A DNA stretch of 48,867 nucleotides from Burkholderiales bacterium (GTDB taxonomy: Bacteria > Pseudomonadota > Gammaproteobacteria > Burkholderiales > Burkholderiaceae_F), in NCBI GenBank assembly GCA_020248785.1, contig JADCGX010000112.1, positions 1 to 48,867 of the forward strand, given 5' to 3'. Both the position numbers and the translations under genes were made by a program. Numbering within the stretch: the stretch's first letter is position 1; each line of letters opens with the position of its first letter. The notes below the pieces were generated by a model. It was given only the letters and a program-made list of their open reading frames with translations, searched no databases and was not told the DNA's origin. Below, in pieces: positions 1 through 8,659 of the stretch.

Positions 1-183
1 CCTTGGCCTTGAATGCCGGTGAGTGGTTCCGGCGTGGTCGTCTGCTCATGTGCTGCTCTCCTGCGAACACGGGCTCTATCCTCGCCCATCGGAGCAGCCT
101 TTCCACTTTCAGCCGTGTTCAGTTTTGCGCGGCCACCTCTGGTCTGGCTGGCTACTACAACGAGCAGGCGGTGGAAATGGCTG

Positions 184-585
184 CTACGCAGCCGGCGCCG
201 TCGACAATTGCTTGCGCTCTTCCATGAGCGCAAGCAAGTTGTTGTCCGGATCACGAAAGAAGGCCATCCACAGTTCGTGGTCCGGCATTTTGGCTACGAG
301 GTGCGGCTCCTGCTCGAAGTACACGCCGTCTGCCTTGAGCAGCGCTACCATCGGCACCAGATCGACACAGCGGAAGTACACGCAGAAGGCAGAATGACCG
401 GGCCCGCGCGGCTCGTGGCCGCCTTCGAGCATCAGGCGCAGGCCGTTGCAGTTGAAGAAGACCAGGTTGCCAAAGCGAAACAGCAGCGGCAGGCCGAGCA
501 CGTCCTTGTAGAAGCGCTCGGCGCGGTCGGTGTCCGACACGTGCAGCGCGATCTGCGCGACCTGGCCAAGGCCGGTATCAGCCAT
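184..585 (-). CDS. VOC (glyoxalase/dioxygenase superfamily) protein
   Basis: The 133-residue protein has the size and pattern of a two-module vicinal-oxygen-chelate domain. Residues 9-35 carry the opening motif (QIALHVSDTDRAERFYKDVL), and the second module ends with FFRDPDNNLLALMEE, where the final Glu is the usual metal ligand of this fold. The family includes lyases, isomerases and antibiotic-binding proteins, so the substrate cannot be told from sequence. It starts 2 nt after the stop of the upstream basic protein (588-1232), so the two are probably cotranscribed. Confidence is high for the fold and low for any reaction. Confidence 0.85.
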   Translation of the reverse strand: MADTGLGQVAQIALHVSDTDRAERFYKDVLGLPLLFRFGNLVFFNCNGLRLMLEGGHEPRGPGHSAFCVYFRCVDLVPMVALLKADGVYFEQEPHLVAKMPDHELWMAFFRDPDNNLLALMEERKQLSTAPAA

Positions 586-587
586 GC

Positions 588-1232
588 CTAGTCTTCTCCC
601 TCGATGTCCTCGTTGGCCGCGCCGGCGTTGGCCGCATCGTCGTCCTCGTCTTCCATGAAGCGCGGCTTGCGCTCGAAGCCGCGCGCCTCGGCCGAGCCCT
701 GATAGCCAGCGCTGCGGGGCGCGGCGCCGCGATCAGCCCGGCCAGCGCGCGGGGCGGGGCCTTCGACCACTTGCACGAGCTGCACGACCAGTCGCAAGGC
801 CTTGTTGACCGAGGCGTCGCCACGGAACACGCGGGCGACATCGGGATCGAGCGTGACCGTGAAGCCGCTGCCGCGGCTGAAGCGCTCGCCCCCTTCGCGC
901 GGCGGGGCGCTGCGCGAAGGGCGTGCGGCGCGCTTGTAGGGATCGCCAAAGCCTTCATCGCTGCGGAACGACTTGCGGGGTGCGCGTGGGGCACGCTCTT
1001 CGTCGCGCGAGAACGCCTTGCGCGGCGCGCGGTCGTCATCCCGCGCGATGGGTTTGCGCGGCGCCCGCTCGTCGTCGCGGCCATAGGACTTGCGCGGCGG
1101 GGCCGCGCCCACCGCACCGCGTGCGCCGGTTGTTCTTGCCGGGGGACGCGATCCGGCGGGGCGAGCGCCCGCCGTTCGAGGGCCCGTCGGTCTAACCCCA
1201 CGAGGCGCTGTTTTGGAAGCAAATTTTTTCAT
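588..1232 (-). CDS. Low-complexity basic protein with a conserved C-terminal segment, function unknown
   Basis: The 214-residue protein is Arg/Pro/Ala-rich and has no named domain that I recognise. Residues about 45-100 hold imperfect tandem repeats of the type RDD-x-RAPRK (RDDERAPRK, RDDDRAPRK, RDEERAPRA), alternating acidic and basic clusters. A more ordered stretch follows at about 123-155 (TVTLDPDVARVFRGDASVNK and on), which looks like the only folded part. The tail is acidic (EDEDDDAAN, EDIEGED). The layout suggests a disordered nucleic-acid or ribosome-associated protein, but that is inference. It opens a likely two-gene unit with the VOC gene 2 nt downstream. The ORF overlaps two other long frames because of the GC-rich repeats; this frame was chosen for its protein-like C-terminal segment. 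Confidence 0.65.
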   Translation of the reverse strand: MKKFASKTAPRGVRPTGPRTAGARPAGSRPPARTTGARGAVGAAPPRKSYGRDDERAPRKPIARDDDRAPRKAFSRDEERAPRAPRKSFRSDEGFGDPYKRAARPSRSAPPREGGERFSRGSGFTVTLDPDVARVFRGDASVNKALRLVVQLVQVVEGPAPRAGRADRGAAPRSAGYQGSAEARGFERKPRFMEDEDDDAANAGAANEDIEGED

Positions 1233-1279
1233 TGGACGTGGCGCAGGCGCCGTCAGGGAATGGCCGGCACTCTAGCCGG

Positions 1280-1310
1280 AAAAGAACAACGCCGCCCGCG
1301 GGCGGCGTTG
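1280..1310 (-). terminator. Rho-independent terminator of fadD
   Basis: A perfect 24-bp palindrome (1287-1310, half-site CAACGCCGCCCG) lies 24 nt past the fadD stop. Read on the minus strand it is followed by TTCTTTT, the expected U-rich tract. Confidence 0.8.
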
Positions 1311-1334
1311 TCGCGCAGATCAAGCCGGCAGAGC

Positions 1335-3029
1335 TCAGGCTTTCTTGTCGCGCAGCTCCCGCCGCAGGATCTTGCCCACGTTGGTCTTCGGCAAGTCGGT
1401 ACGGAACTCGATGTACTTGGGCTTCTTGTAGCCGGTCAGGTGTTCCTTGCAGTAATCCATGATGTCGCGCTCGGTCACGGCCGGATCGCGCTTGACCACG
1501 AAGAGCTTGACCGCCTCGCCCGCGTACTCGTCGGGCACGCCCACCGCAGCGCACTCGAGCACGCCGGGGTGCCCAGCCACCACGCCCTCCACCTCGTTCG
1601 GGTACACGTTGAAGCCGGACACCAGGATCATGTCCTTCTTGCGATCGACGATCTTGGTAAAGCCGTCGGCGTCCATGATGCCAACGTCACCGGTGCGGAA
1701 GAAGCCGTCGGCGGTCATGACCTTGGCCGTCTCGTCCGGGCGGTTCCAGTAGCCGGCCATCACCTGCGGGCCGCGAATGGCGATCTCGCCGGTCGAGCCC
1801 ACCGGCAGGTGCTTGCCATCGTCGTCGAGGATGGCGATCTCGGTCGAGGACACCGGCAAGCCGATGGTGCCCGTGAACTTCTCGGTGTCGCTGCGGTTGG
1901 CCGTGGCAACCGGCGAGGTCTCGGACAGGCCATAGCCTTCGGCGATCGGGCAGCGCGTAGCCTCCAGCCAGCGCTTGGCCACCGCCTCCTGCACCGCCAT
2001 GCCGCCGCCGGCACTGAGGATGAGCCGCGAGAAGTCGAGCTTCCGGAACTCTTCGTTGTTGAGCAGCGCGTTGAACAGCGTATTCACCGCCGGGAACACG
2101 TGAAACTGGTGCTTGGCCAGTTCCTTGACGAAACCCGGGATGTCGCGCGGGTTGGGAATCAGCACGCAGTGGCCGCCAATGCGCATGCTCATCATCGCGC
2201 AGACGGTGAGCGCGAAGATGTGATAAAGCGGCAACGCGGTGATGGTGGTCGGGTGCTCGCCGGGTTTCAGCTTCTTCAGTGCCGGCTGGTACCAGGCCTC
2301 CGACTGCAACATGTTGGCGATGATGTTCCGGTGCGTCAGCGTGGCGCCCTTGCTCACGCCGGTGGTGCCGCCCGTGTACTGCAGGAAGGCCACGTCCTCG
2401 TGCCCGACCTGCACCGGCTTCAGGTTGAGCTTCAGGCCGTCGGCCAGCACGTTGTTGAACTTGTGCGCATTTTCGAGCCGGTACTCGGGGACCATCTTCT
2501 TCACGTTGCGCACGACGAAGTTGACGAGCAGGCCCTTGGCGAAGCCCAGCAGGTCGCCCATCGCAGCCACCACCACGAGCTTGCTCGGCACCTTGTCGAT
2601 CACCTGCTGCAGCGTGGTCGCAAAGTTCTCGAGGATGAAAATGGCATCGGCGCCCGAGTCCTTCAGCTGGTGCTCCAGCTCGCGCGGCGTGTAAAGTGGG
2701 TTGACGTTGACCACGGTGCAGCCCGCGCGCAGCACCCCGGCCAGCACGACCGGGTATTGCAGAATGTTGGGCATCATGATCGCCACGCGCTTGCCCTTGC
2801 CCAGCCCCTTGCTCTGCAGCCACGCGCCAATCGCCGCCGAGTTCTCGTCGAGTTGCCGATAGGTGAGCGTCGCCCCCATGCAGGTGTAGGCGGGCAGGTT
2901 GGAATACTTCTTGAACGCCTCGTCGAGCAGCTGCACGAGCGAGCCGTACTGGTTGGGATCGATCTCGGCCGGTACGCCCGCGGGATAGTTCTTGAGCCAG
3001 AACCGGTCGATGCGCTCGGTGGCACCCAT
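1335..3029 (-). CDS. fadD: Long-chain-fatty-acid-CoA ligase
   Basis: This 564-residue member of the ANL superfamily activates fatty acids to acyl-CoA through an acyl-adenylate, feeding beta-oxidation at the inner membrane. The P-loop-like AMP-binding signature YTGGTTGVSKGATLTHRN is at about 217-234. The GYGLSETSP adenine-binding motif is at about 365, and TGDVGIMDADGF with DRKKDMILVSGFNVYP is near the C-terminal domain hinge. Length and motif order match FadD. The start is supported by an AGGAAGGAGACAAGC Shine-Dalgarno region directly before the ATG. It appears to be a single-gene unit ending at a strong hairpin terminator. Chain-length preference cannot be read from the sequence. Confidence 0.93.
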   Translation of the reverse strand: MGATERIDRFWLKNYPAGVPAEIDPNQYGSLVQLLDEAFKKYSNLPAYTCMGATLTYRQLDENSAAIGAWLQSKGLGKGKRVAIMMPNILQYPVVLAGVLRAGCTVVNVNPLYTPRELEHQLKDSGADAIFILENFATTLQQVIDKVPSKLVVVAAMGDLLGFAKGLLVNFVVRNVKKMVPEYRLENAHKFNNVLADGLKLNLKPVQVGHEDVAFLQYTGGTTGVSKGATLTHRNIIANMLQSEAWYQPALKKLKPGEHPTTITALPLYHIFALTVCAMMSMRIGGHCVLIPNPRDIPGFVKELAKHQFHVFPAVNTLFNALLNNEEFRKLDFSRLILSAGGGMAVQEAVAKRWLEATRCPIAEGYGLSETSPVATANRSDTEKFTGTIGLPVSSTEIAILDDDGKHLPVGSTGEIAIRGPQVMAGYWNRPDETAKVMTADGFFRTGDVGIMDADGFTKIVDRKKDMILVSGFNVYPNEVEGVVAGHPGVLECAAVGVPDEYAGEAVKLFVVKRDPAVTERDIMDYCKEHLTGYKKPKYIEFRTDLPKTNVGKILRRELRDKKA

Positions 3030-3154
3030 GCTTGTCTCCTTCCTCTGTTTCGTTTTTTTGCCGCCATTGACTCACGATCGAGGCGAGGCAGTGCTGGCGC
3101 GATCATAGTCCTCGGCCACCCAAAACGGCCGACGATGCGCTCTACTTGCGTGCC

Positions 3155-4261
3155 CTAGCGGTGCGGTTGCTGCGCCGTTTGCTGCGGTGAAACAAGCGTC
3201 CGCAGCCGAGCGTCGCGCTCGGTTTTTGGCAGCTCGGCCAGGGCCTGCACCGCGGCGTAGAAGCGCGGCAGGTCGTGTCCTTCGCGCACGAGCAGGGCCT
3301 CGAACGCCGGCACCAGATCGTTGTATGCGCCAACCGCCGCCAGATGGGCCGTGTTCAGCGGCTGGTTGAAGAAGCGGTCATAGCCGGCAAAGCCGCCCCA
3401 GCGCTCCGTCTTGGTGCGCTGGTGGGCCGTCCGCAGATCTTCGAACACCTGGCGCTTGCGGGCGCGCTTGTCATCGTCCGTGCCCGGTGCGGCAAAGGCA
3501 GCCCCCAGCTTGAGCCGATGCTCGCGCAGCAGTTGCAAGAAGTCGGCGCGGCGCAGCTCGTATTGCGCGTAGGCCTCGGCAAGCTTCGGATCGTTGCGCT
3601 GCGCGATCCAGCGGCGCACGCCCTCGCGCTCCACCGCCGTGGCAAAGCTCTCGTTAAAGGCGGTGTCATCCTGCACGTACAGCACCTGGTGCGCGAGCTC
3701 GTGGAAAATGAGCCGCGCGAGCTCCGCCTCCGGCCACTGGATGAAGGTGTTGAGCAGCGGATCGCCGCCCAGCCAGTTGGTCCAGCCGAGCGTCGAGTAG
3801 GCCGGCACCGGCGCCAGGTTGACGTCATAGCCCTGCGTGCGCAGGTCATCGGCCGTGCGCCGCGCGTCGGCCTGGTCGAAGTAACCGCGGTAACCCGCGC
3901 AGCCAAAGAGCGCGTAGCACCAGGTCTTCAGTTCCAGCGACAGCTCAGGCGTGGCAAACACGTTCCACACCACCGCCGGGCGCTTCAGGTCCGCATACGC
4001 GGTGTAGCTGCGGTTCTCCGGCAGCCCGAGCTCACGCGAGGCGAAGGCGCGCATCTCGCGCGCCAGTTGCAGCCGGTCCTTCAGGGCGGCCGGCGTGGTC
4101 TCGTCTTCTAGCCAGTCGTCGATCGGACGCGCCGCACGCATGAGCGCCAGGTGGCCGCCGACCGCCTGCCCGTAGTAGTCCACGGCAGAACAGCCGGACA
4201 GTGCGGGCAGCGTCAGGACGAGAGTGAGCGCGGCGGTGCGCGCGAGACGACGTCGGATCAC
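3155..4261 (-). CDS. Putative lipoprotein aminopeptidase (zinc metalloprotease-like)
   Basis: The 368-residue protein matches the bacterial putative aminopeptidase family (Pfam Aminopep, formerly DUF2265). An N-terminal signal with lipobox LSGC (Cys24) indicates lipidation and anchoring in the envelope. The zinc-protease motif HELAH is at residues 187-191, followed by NESFA with Glu204, a plausible third metal ligand. Activity has been inferred for this family rather than widely measured. The gene starts with GTG inside the stop of the upstream kinase gene (GTGA overlap at 4258-4261), so translation is probably coupled. Confidence is good for the family and modest for the enzyme activity. Confidence 0.85.
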   Translation of the reverse strand: MIRRRLARTAALTLVLTLPALSGCSAVDYYGQAVGGHLALMRAARPIDDWLEDETTPAALKDRLQLAREMRAFASRELGLPENRSYTAYADLKRPAVVWNVFATPELSLELKTWCYALFGCAGYRGYFDQADARRTADDLRTQGYDVNLAPVPAYSTLGWTNWLGGDPLLNTFIQWPEAELARLIFHELAHQVLYVQDDTAFNESFATAVEREGVRRWIAQRNDPKLAEAYAQYELRRADFLQLLREHRLKLGAAFAAPGTDDDKRARKRQVFEDLRTAHQRTKTERWGGFAGYDRFFNQPLNTAHLAAVGAYNDLVPAFEALLVREGHDLPRFYAAVQALAELPKTERDARLRTLVSPQQTAQQPHR

Positions 4262-5877
4262 TCGGAGATTGTGCCTTGCGAGGCAAGCGCGTCGCCGCGC
4301 AGTCGGGCGAGCACGGCGTCGCAGGCGGCCGCTTGCGCGGCAGGCACGGCACTGGTGTCGATCTGCAGCCAGCGCGCGCGCTCGTCATCCGCGGGCGGCT
4401 CACGCCAGCCGCGCTGCGCCTCAAGGACGGCGACGGTGGCGTCCGACGGATCACCGCCCTGCGCCGCGCGCAGGGCCACGCGCTGGCGCAACACATCAAG
4501 CGGCGCGCTGCACTCGACCACCAAGGCCGGTGCGCCAAGGGCGTCCGCCGTCGCCAGCAATTCGCGTCGCTCGGCCCGCCGCAGCGAGGCCGCGTCGACC
4601 ACCACCGGCACACCGCCCGCCAGTGCGGCACGCGCGACCGTCTGCAGCCGCGCGTAGGTGCGCGAGCTCATCTCGGGCGTGTACAGCGCCGGCGCGGCAC
4701 CCGTGGGCGTATGCCAGTCGAGTCCGGCCAGACGCTTGCGCTCGACGTCGGACCGCACGCGCACGCCGCCGAGCCGCTCGGCCAACTGTGCGGCAATCGT
4801 CGACTTGCCCGAGCCCGACAGGCCGGTCATTACCACGAGCGCCGGCTCGGCGCGACGCAAGCGCTCCGCGAGCGACAGGTACTGCGCGAAGCTGCCGTGC
4901 TCGCGCACCCGCCCCGCCACCGGCGTGCCCGGCTGCTGCGCGCGCAACTGCGCCACGTAGGCCCGCACCAGCGCCCGGTACACCGCAAAGTCGCGCAACA
5001 AGGGCAGGCCCTCGGCATCACCGCTGTCTTCCAGCCAGGCGCCAAGCAGGCGGGCCGCATGCGCCGGCAGGTCGTGGTCGAGGAGATCCATCCAAAGGAA
5101 CGCGACGTCGCTCATGACGTCGATGAAGCGCAGCGCGGCGTTGAACTCCAGCGCATCGAAGGGCACGGCCACACCGTCGAGCAGCACGATGTTGCCCAGA
5201 TGCAGGTCACCGTGGCACTCGCGCACACGGCCGCCCGCGTGGCGCGCGGCGATCAGCGGCGCATGCTGTTGCAGCTGCTGCTCGCACCACGCTGCCACGG
5301 CATCGAGGCGCGCCCGGTCGGCGGGCGCCAGGGTGTGCGCGCGCAGTGACTGGACGGTGCGCACGGTCCAGTCGCGCACGCAGGCGACCGTGCCGAATCC
5401 GGACGCCGGGTCGACCACGGCCGCATGCGCGTGCAGCCTTGACACGGCCTGCCCAAGCGGCGCCATCGCCGCCAGCGGCAGCGCACGGTGGGCGGCAAGT
5501 GCGTCGAGCAGCTGCGTCCCATCGAAGCGCCGCATGCGCAGCGCGACGTCGATCGCGCCGGGCGCCCAAAGTCCGGCCGCACCGCCGAGCGTGGGCGCAT
5601 CGAGCCAGCCGCTGATCGGCACCACCGCCTGGTAAAGCTGCGGCGCAGTGCGCGCGTTCAGCCGCAGTTCGTCGTCGCAGGCACGGCGCCGCGCGGCCAA
5701 CGTGGTGAAGTCGACAAAGTCGAAAGCAACCGGCTTCTTGAGCTTGTAGGCGTGTTCGCCGGCCAGCAGCACCGTGGAAAAGTGCGTCTCGCAAACGTCG
5801 ACCTGTCTTGCGCCGGCCAGGCATCGTCGCAGCGCGTCGACGAGTTGCCGATGCTGATCGAGGGAGCTGACTTCCAT
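4258..5877 (-). CDS. APH-like phosphotransferase fused to an AAA (P-loop) kinase domain
   Basis: This 539-residue protein fuses two modules. Residues about 30-310 resemble aminoglycoside phosphotransferase/kinase folds, with the catalytic-loop motif HGDLHLGN at 222-229 and FDALEFN as the metal-binding segment. Residues about 345-520 form an AAA_33-type P-loop kinase with Walker A GLSGSGKS at 352-359. The same fusion is common in Proteobacteria and is usually annotated as a bifunctional aminoglycoside phosphotransferase/ATP-binding protein. Its substrate is unknown, and resistance should not be assumed. It is translationally coupled by a 4-nt overlap to the aminopeptidase lipoprotein gene downstream. 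Confidence 0.85.
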   Translation of the reverse strand: MEVSSLDQHRQLVDALRRCLAGARQVDVCETHFSTVLLAGEHAYKLKKPVAFDFVDFTTLAARRRACDDELRLNARTAPQLYQAVVPISGWLDAPTLGGAAGLWAPGAIDVALRMRRFDGTQLLDALAAHRALPLAAMAPLGQAVSRLHAHAAVVDPASGFGTVACVRDWTVRTVQSLRAHTLAPADRARLDAVAAWCEQQLQQHAPLIAARHAGGRVRECHGDLHLGNIVLLDGVAVPFDALEFNAALRFIDVMSDVAFLWMDLLDHDLPAHAARLLGAWLEDSGDAEGLPLLRDFAVYRALVRAYVAQLRAQQPGTPVAGRVREHGSFAQYLSLAERLRRAEPALVVMTGLSGSGKSTIAAQLAERLGGVRVRSDVERKRLAGLDWHTPTGAAPALYTPEMSSRTYARLQTVARAALAGGVPVVVDAASLRRAERRELLATADALGAPALVVECSAPLDVLRQRVALRAAQGGDPSDATVAVLEAQRGWREPPADDERARWLQIDTSAVPAAQAAACDAVLARLRGDALASQGTISE

Positions 5878-6235
5878 GGATCGATCCTGCCACGAATGGC
5901 GATCCCGTTTTGGCGATCGCCGCCTGCGCGCGGGCGGCGCGATGAAAGAAGAATCACCGTCGGCCCGTCAGCTGACTGGCGGATGCCTAGCCTCGATGCC
6001 TCATCGGGGACGCATCAGTTGCAAGGGCGTTGCACGCAAACTGCGCGGATGTCGGCGCGAGACAGCATGCGCGAGAGCGGCGCAGCCAATCCCCGGCGGC
6101 ATCGGCGAGCAACGCGAGCGCAAGGTGTCCGCGCGGGACGACGCGCAAACGCGCCGCGCCCCACCGACCCAAGTCGCTTGGACCGCTTGCCGAGCGGGAT
6201 GGCGTGAGCATGGGGCGACCCCGTGAGCAGCCGAG
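5878..6235 (+). other. Intergenic region without a recognisable gene
   Basis: It separates the APH-AAA kinase start from the end of the molybdopterin oxidoreductase gene. It has a short inverted repeat (GCCGCC ... GGCGGC near 5928-5940) but no U-tract terminator. The open frames here give Arg/Ala-rich translations typical of GC-rich non-coding DNA. Confidence 0.5.
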
Positions 6236-8335
6236 CTAGGCAGCCGCTGGCGCCACCTCGACCAGACAGTCGTAGAACGTGGGCGCGCGGCCGATGTCGG
6301 TGAGCGCCTGGCTGGTCAGCTCGTTCGCGTTCTTCCCATCGGCGGCGAGCTTCTTCCACCAGATCGACAGCGCAACCACCACCCCCGGCCGGGCGCGGTC
6401 GGTCACGCGGGCGCGCAGGCGCAACTCGCCACGGTCGTTGAACACACGGACGCGGCCACCGTCGACAATGCCGCGCGCGTTGGCATCCAGCGGATGGATG
6501 TCGAGCGTCGGCTCGCCTTCGGTCGCGCGCAGGCTCTGCACGTTGACGAAAGTGCTGTTGAGAAAGTTGCGCGCCGGCGGCGAGATGATCGCCAGCGGAT
6601 AGCGCCGCGCCAGGTCCGGCCGGCTCACCGGCCCCTCGTGCGGCGGCACGTATGCGGGCAGCGGATCCAGCCCCATGTCGGCCAGGGTCTGCGAGTAGAA
6701 CTCGCAGCGGCCGCTGGGCGTGGGAAAGCCTCCGCTGGCAAACGGCGCGTAGTGCTCCGCGACGGCAACGCGTTGCCAGCCGTCGCGCTTGGCCACCTGC
6801 CAGTCGTAGTTGGACGTCACGCCCACACGCGCGAAGGCCTGCGCGGCGATCTCATCGTCGCTCTCGCGGAAGCACGGTTCGGTGAAACCCATCTTTGCCG
6901 CCAGGCGGCGGAAAATCTCCGTATTCGGCAGCGCCTCGCCGACCGGGTCGATCGCCGGGTTGTTGGCCATCATGTAAAGGTGGCCATAGGGCTTGACCAC
7001 GTCGACGTGCTCGAGCTGCGTGGTGGCCGGCAGCACATAGTCGGCGTAGTCGGCGGTATCGGTCATGAAATGCTCGAGCACGACCGTGAAGAGATCCTCG
7101 CGCGCAAAGCCCTGCGCGACCTCGCGCGATTGCGGTGCCACCGCCACCGGGTTGCTGTTGTAGACGGTCAGCGCCTCGATCGGCGGATCCGCGTGCAGCA
7201 GGTCGCGCCCGATCGTGCTCATGTTGATCGTGCGCGGCCTGCGTCCGGCCAGCAGCTCGGGCCGCTGCAGGGCCGCGTTGTCGACGTTGAACATGCCGCT
7301 GGTGGACAGCAGCAGCCCGCCGGCCGGATCGCGCCAATGGCCCGCCAGCGCCGGCAGGCAGGCCACGGCGCGCACCGCATTGCCGCCGCCAGCTGCGCGC
7401 TGCATGCCGTAGTTCAGGCGAATCGCGGCGGGGCGGATGTGCCAGTAGTCATGCGCGAGTTGCTCCACCTCGCGCGCGCTGATGCCGCACAGCTGCGCCA
7501 CGCGCCGCGGGTCGAACTCGCGCGCACGCTGCGCCAGCGGCTCGAAGCCGATGGTGTGGCGCTCGATGTAGTCGCGGTCGAGCCAGCCCTCGCGCACCAG
7601 CACATGCATCAGGCCCAGCGCCAGCGCGCCGTCGGTGCCGGGCAGCAGTGCGATGTGCTGGTGGCACTTCTCGGCCGTCAGCGAGCGGTACGGGTCGATG
7701 GCGATGAGCTTCGCACCCTTGCGCTTGGCCTCCTGCGCCCGGCTCCAAAGGTGCAGGTTGCTGGCGATCGCGTTGCAACCCCAGAAGACGATGAGCTTGC
7801 TCTCGGCAAAGCGCTCGACATCGGTGCCGGCGCGCGTGCCGAGGGTGTAGTTCAGCGCCTCGGCGCCCGCCGTGGCGCAGATGGTGCGGTCGAGGAAGCT
7901 CGCGCCCAGCTTGTGAAAGAAGCGCGCGGCCATCGACTCGCCCTGCACCAGACCCATCGTGCCGGCGTAGCTGTACGGCACGATGCGCTGCGGATCGACG
8001 GCGGCGATGGCCTGCAGCCGCTGCGCGATATCGGTGAGCGCGGCATCCCAGCTCACCGGCTCGAACCTGCCCTCGCCCTTTCGGCCGACCCGCTTGAGCG
8101 GGCGCAGCACACGCTCCGGGTGGTAGGTCCGCTCCAGGTAGCGGCTGACCTTGGTGCACAGCACCCCTTGCGTGGGCGCGTGGGCGGCGCTGCCCGCCAC
8201 CTTGATCGCCACGCGCTTGCCGGCGCGCTGCTCCACGGTCACCTCCATCGCGCAGGTGTCGGGGCAGTCGTGCGGGCAAGCGGCCTTGACCGTGGATCGC
8301 GTGAACTCGGCCGCCGGTGCCTTGGATGTCGTCAT
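6236..8335 (-). CDS. Molybdopterin-dependent oxidoreductase (DMSO reductase superfamily)
   Basis: From the ATG at 8335 the protein is 699 residues. The N-terminal cysteines C20-x3-C24-x3-C28-x31-C60 (CPHDCPDTC ... GVLC) fit the 4Fe-4S site of the family. Further motifs include WGCNAIASNLHLWSRAQEA (about 187-205), LPGTDGALALGLMHVLV, and a C-terminal molybdopterin-dinucleotide domain (PLAIISPPARNFLNSTF, DIHPLDANARGI). There is no Tat signal, so it is probably cytoplasmic. No partner subunit, chaperone or cofactor gene lies alongside. The substrate is unknown. The frame can be extended to a GTG at 8392, but the ATG better matches the family's N-terminus. Confidence 0.9.
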   Translation of the reverse strand: MTTSKAPAAEFTRSTVKAACPHDCPDTCAMEVTVEQRAGKRVAIKVAGSAAHAPTQGVLCTKVSRYLERTYHPERVLRPLKRVGRKGEGRFEPVSWDAALTDIAQRLQAIAAVDPQRIVPYSYAGTMGLVQGESMAARFFHKLGASFLDRTICATAGAEALNYTLGTRAGTDVERFAESKLIVFWGCNAIASNLHLWSRAQEAKRKGAKLIAIDPYRSLTAEKCHQHIALLPGTDGALALGLMHVLVREGWLDRDYIERHTIGFEPLAQRAREFDPRRVAQLCGISAREVEQLAHDYWHIRPAAIRLNYGMQRAAGGGNAVRAVACLPALAGHWRDPAGGLLLSTSGMFNVDNAALQRPELLAGRRPRTINMSTIGRDLLHADPPIEALTVYNSNPVAVAPQSREVAQGFAREDLFTVVLEHFMTDTADYADYVLPATTQLEHVDVVKPYGHLYMMANNPAIDPVGEALPNTEIFRRLAAKMGFTEPCFRESDDEIAAQAFARVGVTSNYDWQVAKRDGWQRVAVAEHYAPFASGGFPTPSGRCEFYSQTLADMGLDPLPAYVPPHEGPVSRPDLARRYPLAIISPPARNFLNSTFVNVQSLRATEGEPTLDIHPLDANARGIVDGGRVRVFNDRGELRLRARVTDRARPGVVVALSIWWKKLAADGKNANELTSQALTDIGRAPTFYDCLVEVAPAAA

Positions 8336-8659
8336 GACTTCGGCGCCTTGCGCCGACCCCTGAACGTGCGTGTGCGTGGATGCCTGCGCCACGCGACCGA
8401 TGCTAGCAGCGGCGAGCGCGGCAGCGCCCGTTGCGCGCCTCTTGCTCCGGCACGAGCGCTGCGCAGCGTCGCATGCGGTCTGCCTCGACCAACCATCAGA
8501 ACAACCCGTCCAAGTTCAGCGTTGCTCGTAGCTGCATCTTGTTCGCGGTTGCTTGCGTTTCGTCAAGGTCGCAGCGAACTCACATCTTGACGTGGAGGGG
8601 GGGCGCGAGGAAGCTCGTCGAGCCGTGCTACGGCATCGGAATATCCAACGTGCGTCAAT
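8336..8659 (+). other. Divergent intergenic region before the secreted-protein pair
   Basis: It holds the upstream regions of two divergent transcription units. A TTGACG hexamer is at 8587-8592 but I see no convincing -10 partner. A CGCTGCGCAGCG palindrome lies near 8458-8469. The DNA here is visibly less GC-rich than the neighbouring core genes. A GGAGGGGGGG run at 8595-8603 lies too far upstream of 8660 to serve as its ribosome-binding site. Confidence 0.4.

Noticed and set aside
771-3158. A 795-residue open frame on the plus strand
   Set aside because: It is antisense to fadD and the upstream basic gene. The translation is His/Arg/Leu-rich with no family motif, typical of shadow frames in GC-rich DNA.
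6236-8335. Formate dehydrogenase assignment for the molybdopterin enzyme
   Set aside because: No selenocysteine or active-site Cys context could be identified and no partner subunits are adjacent, so only the superfamily is claimed.
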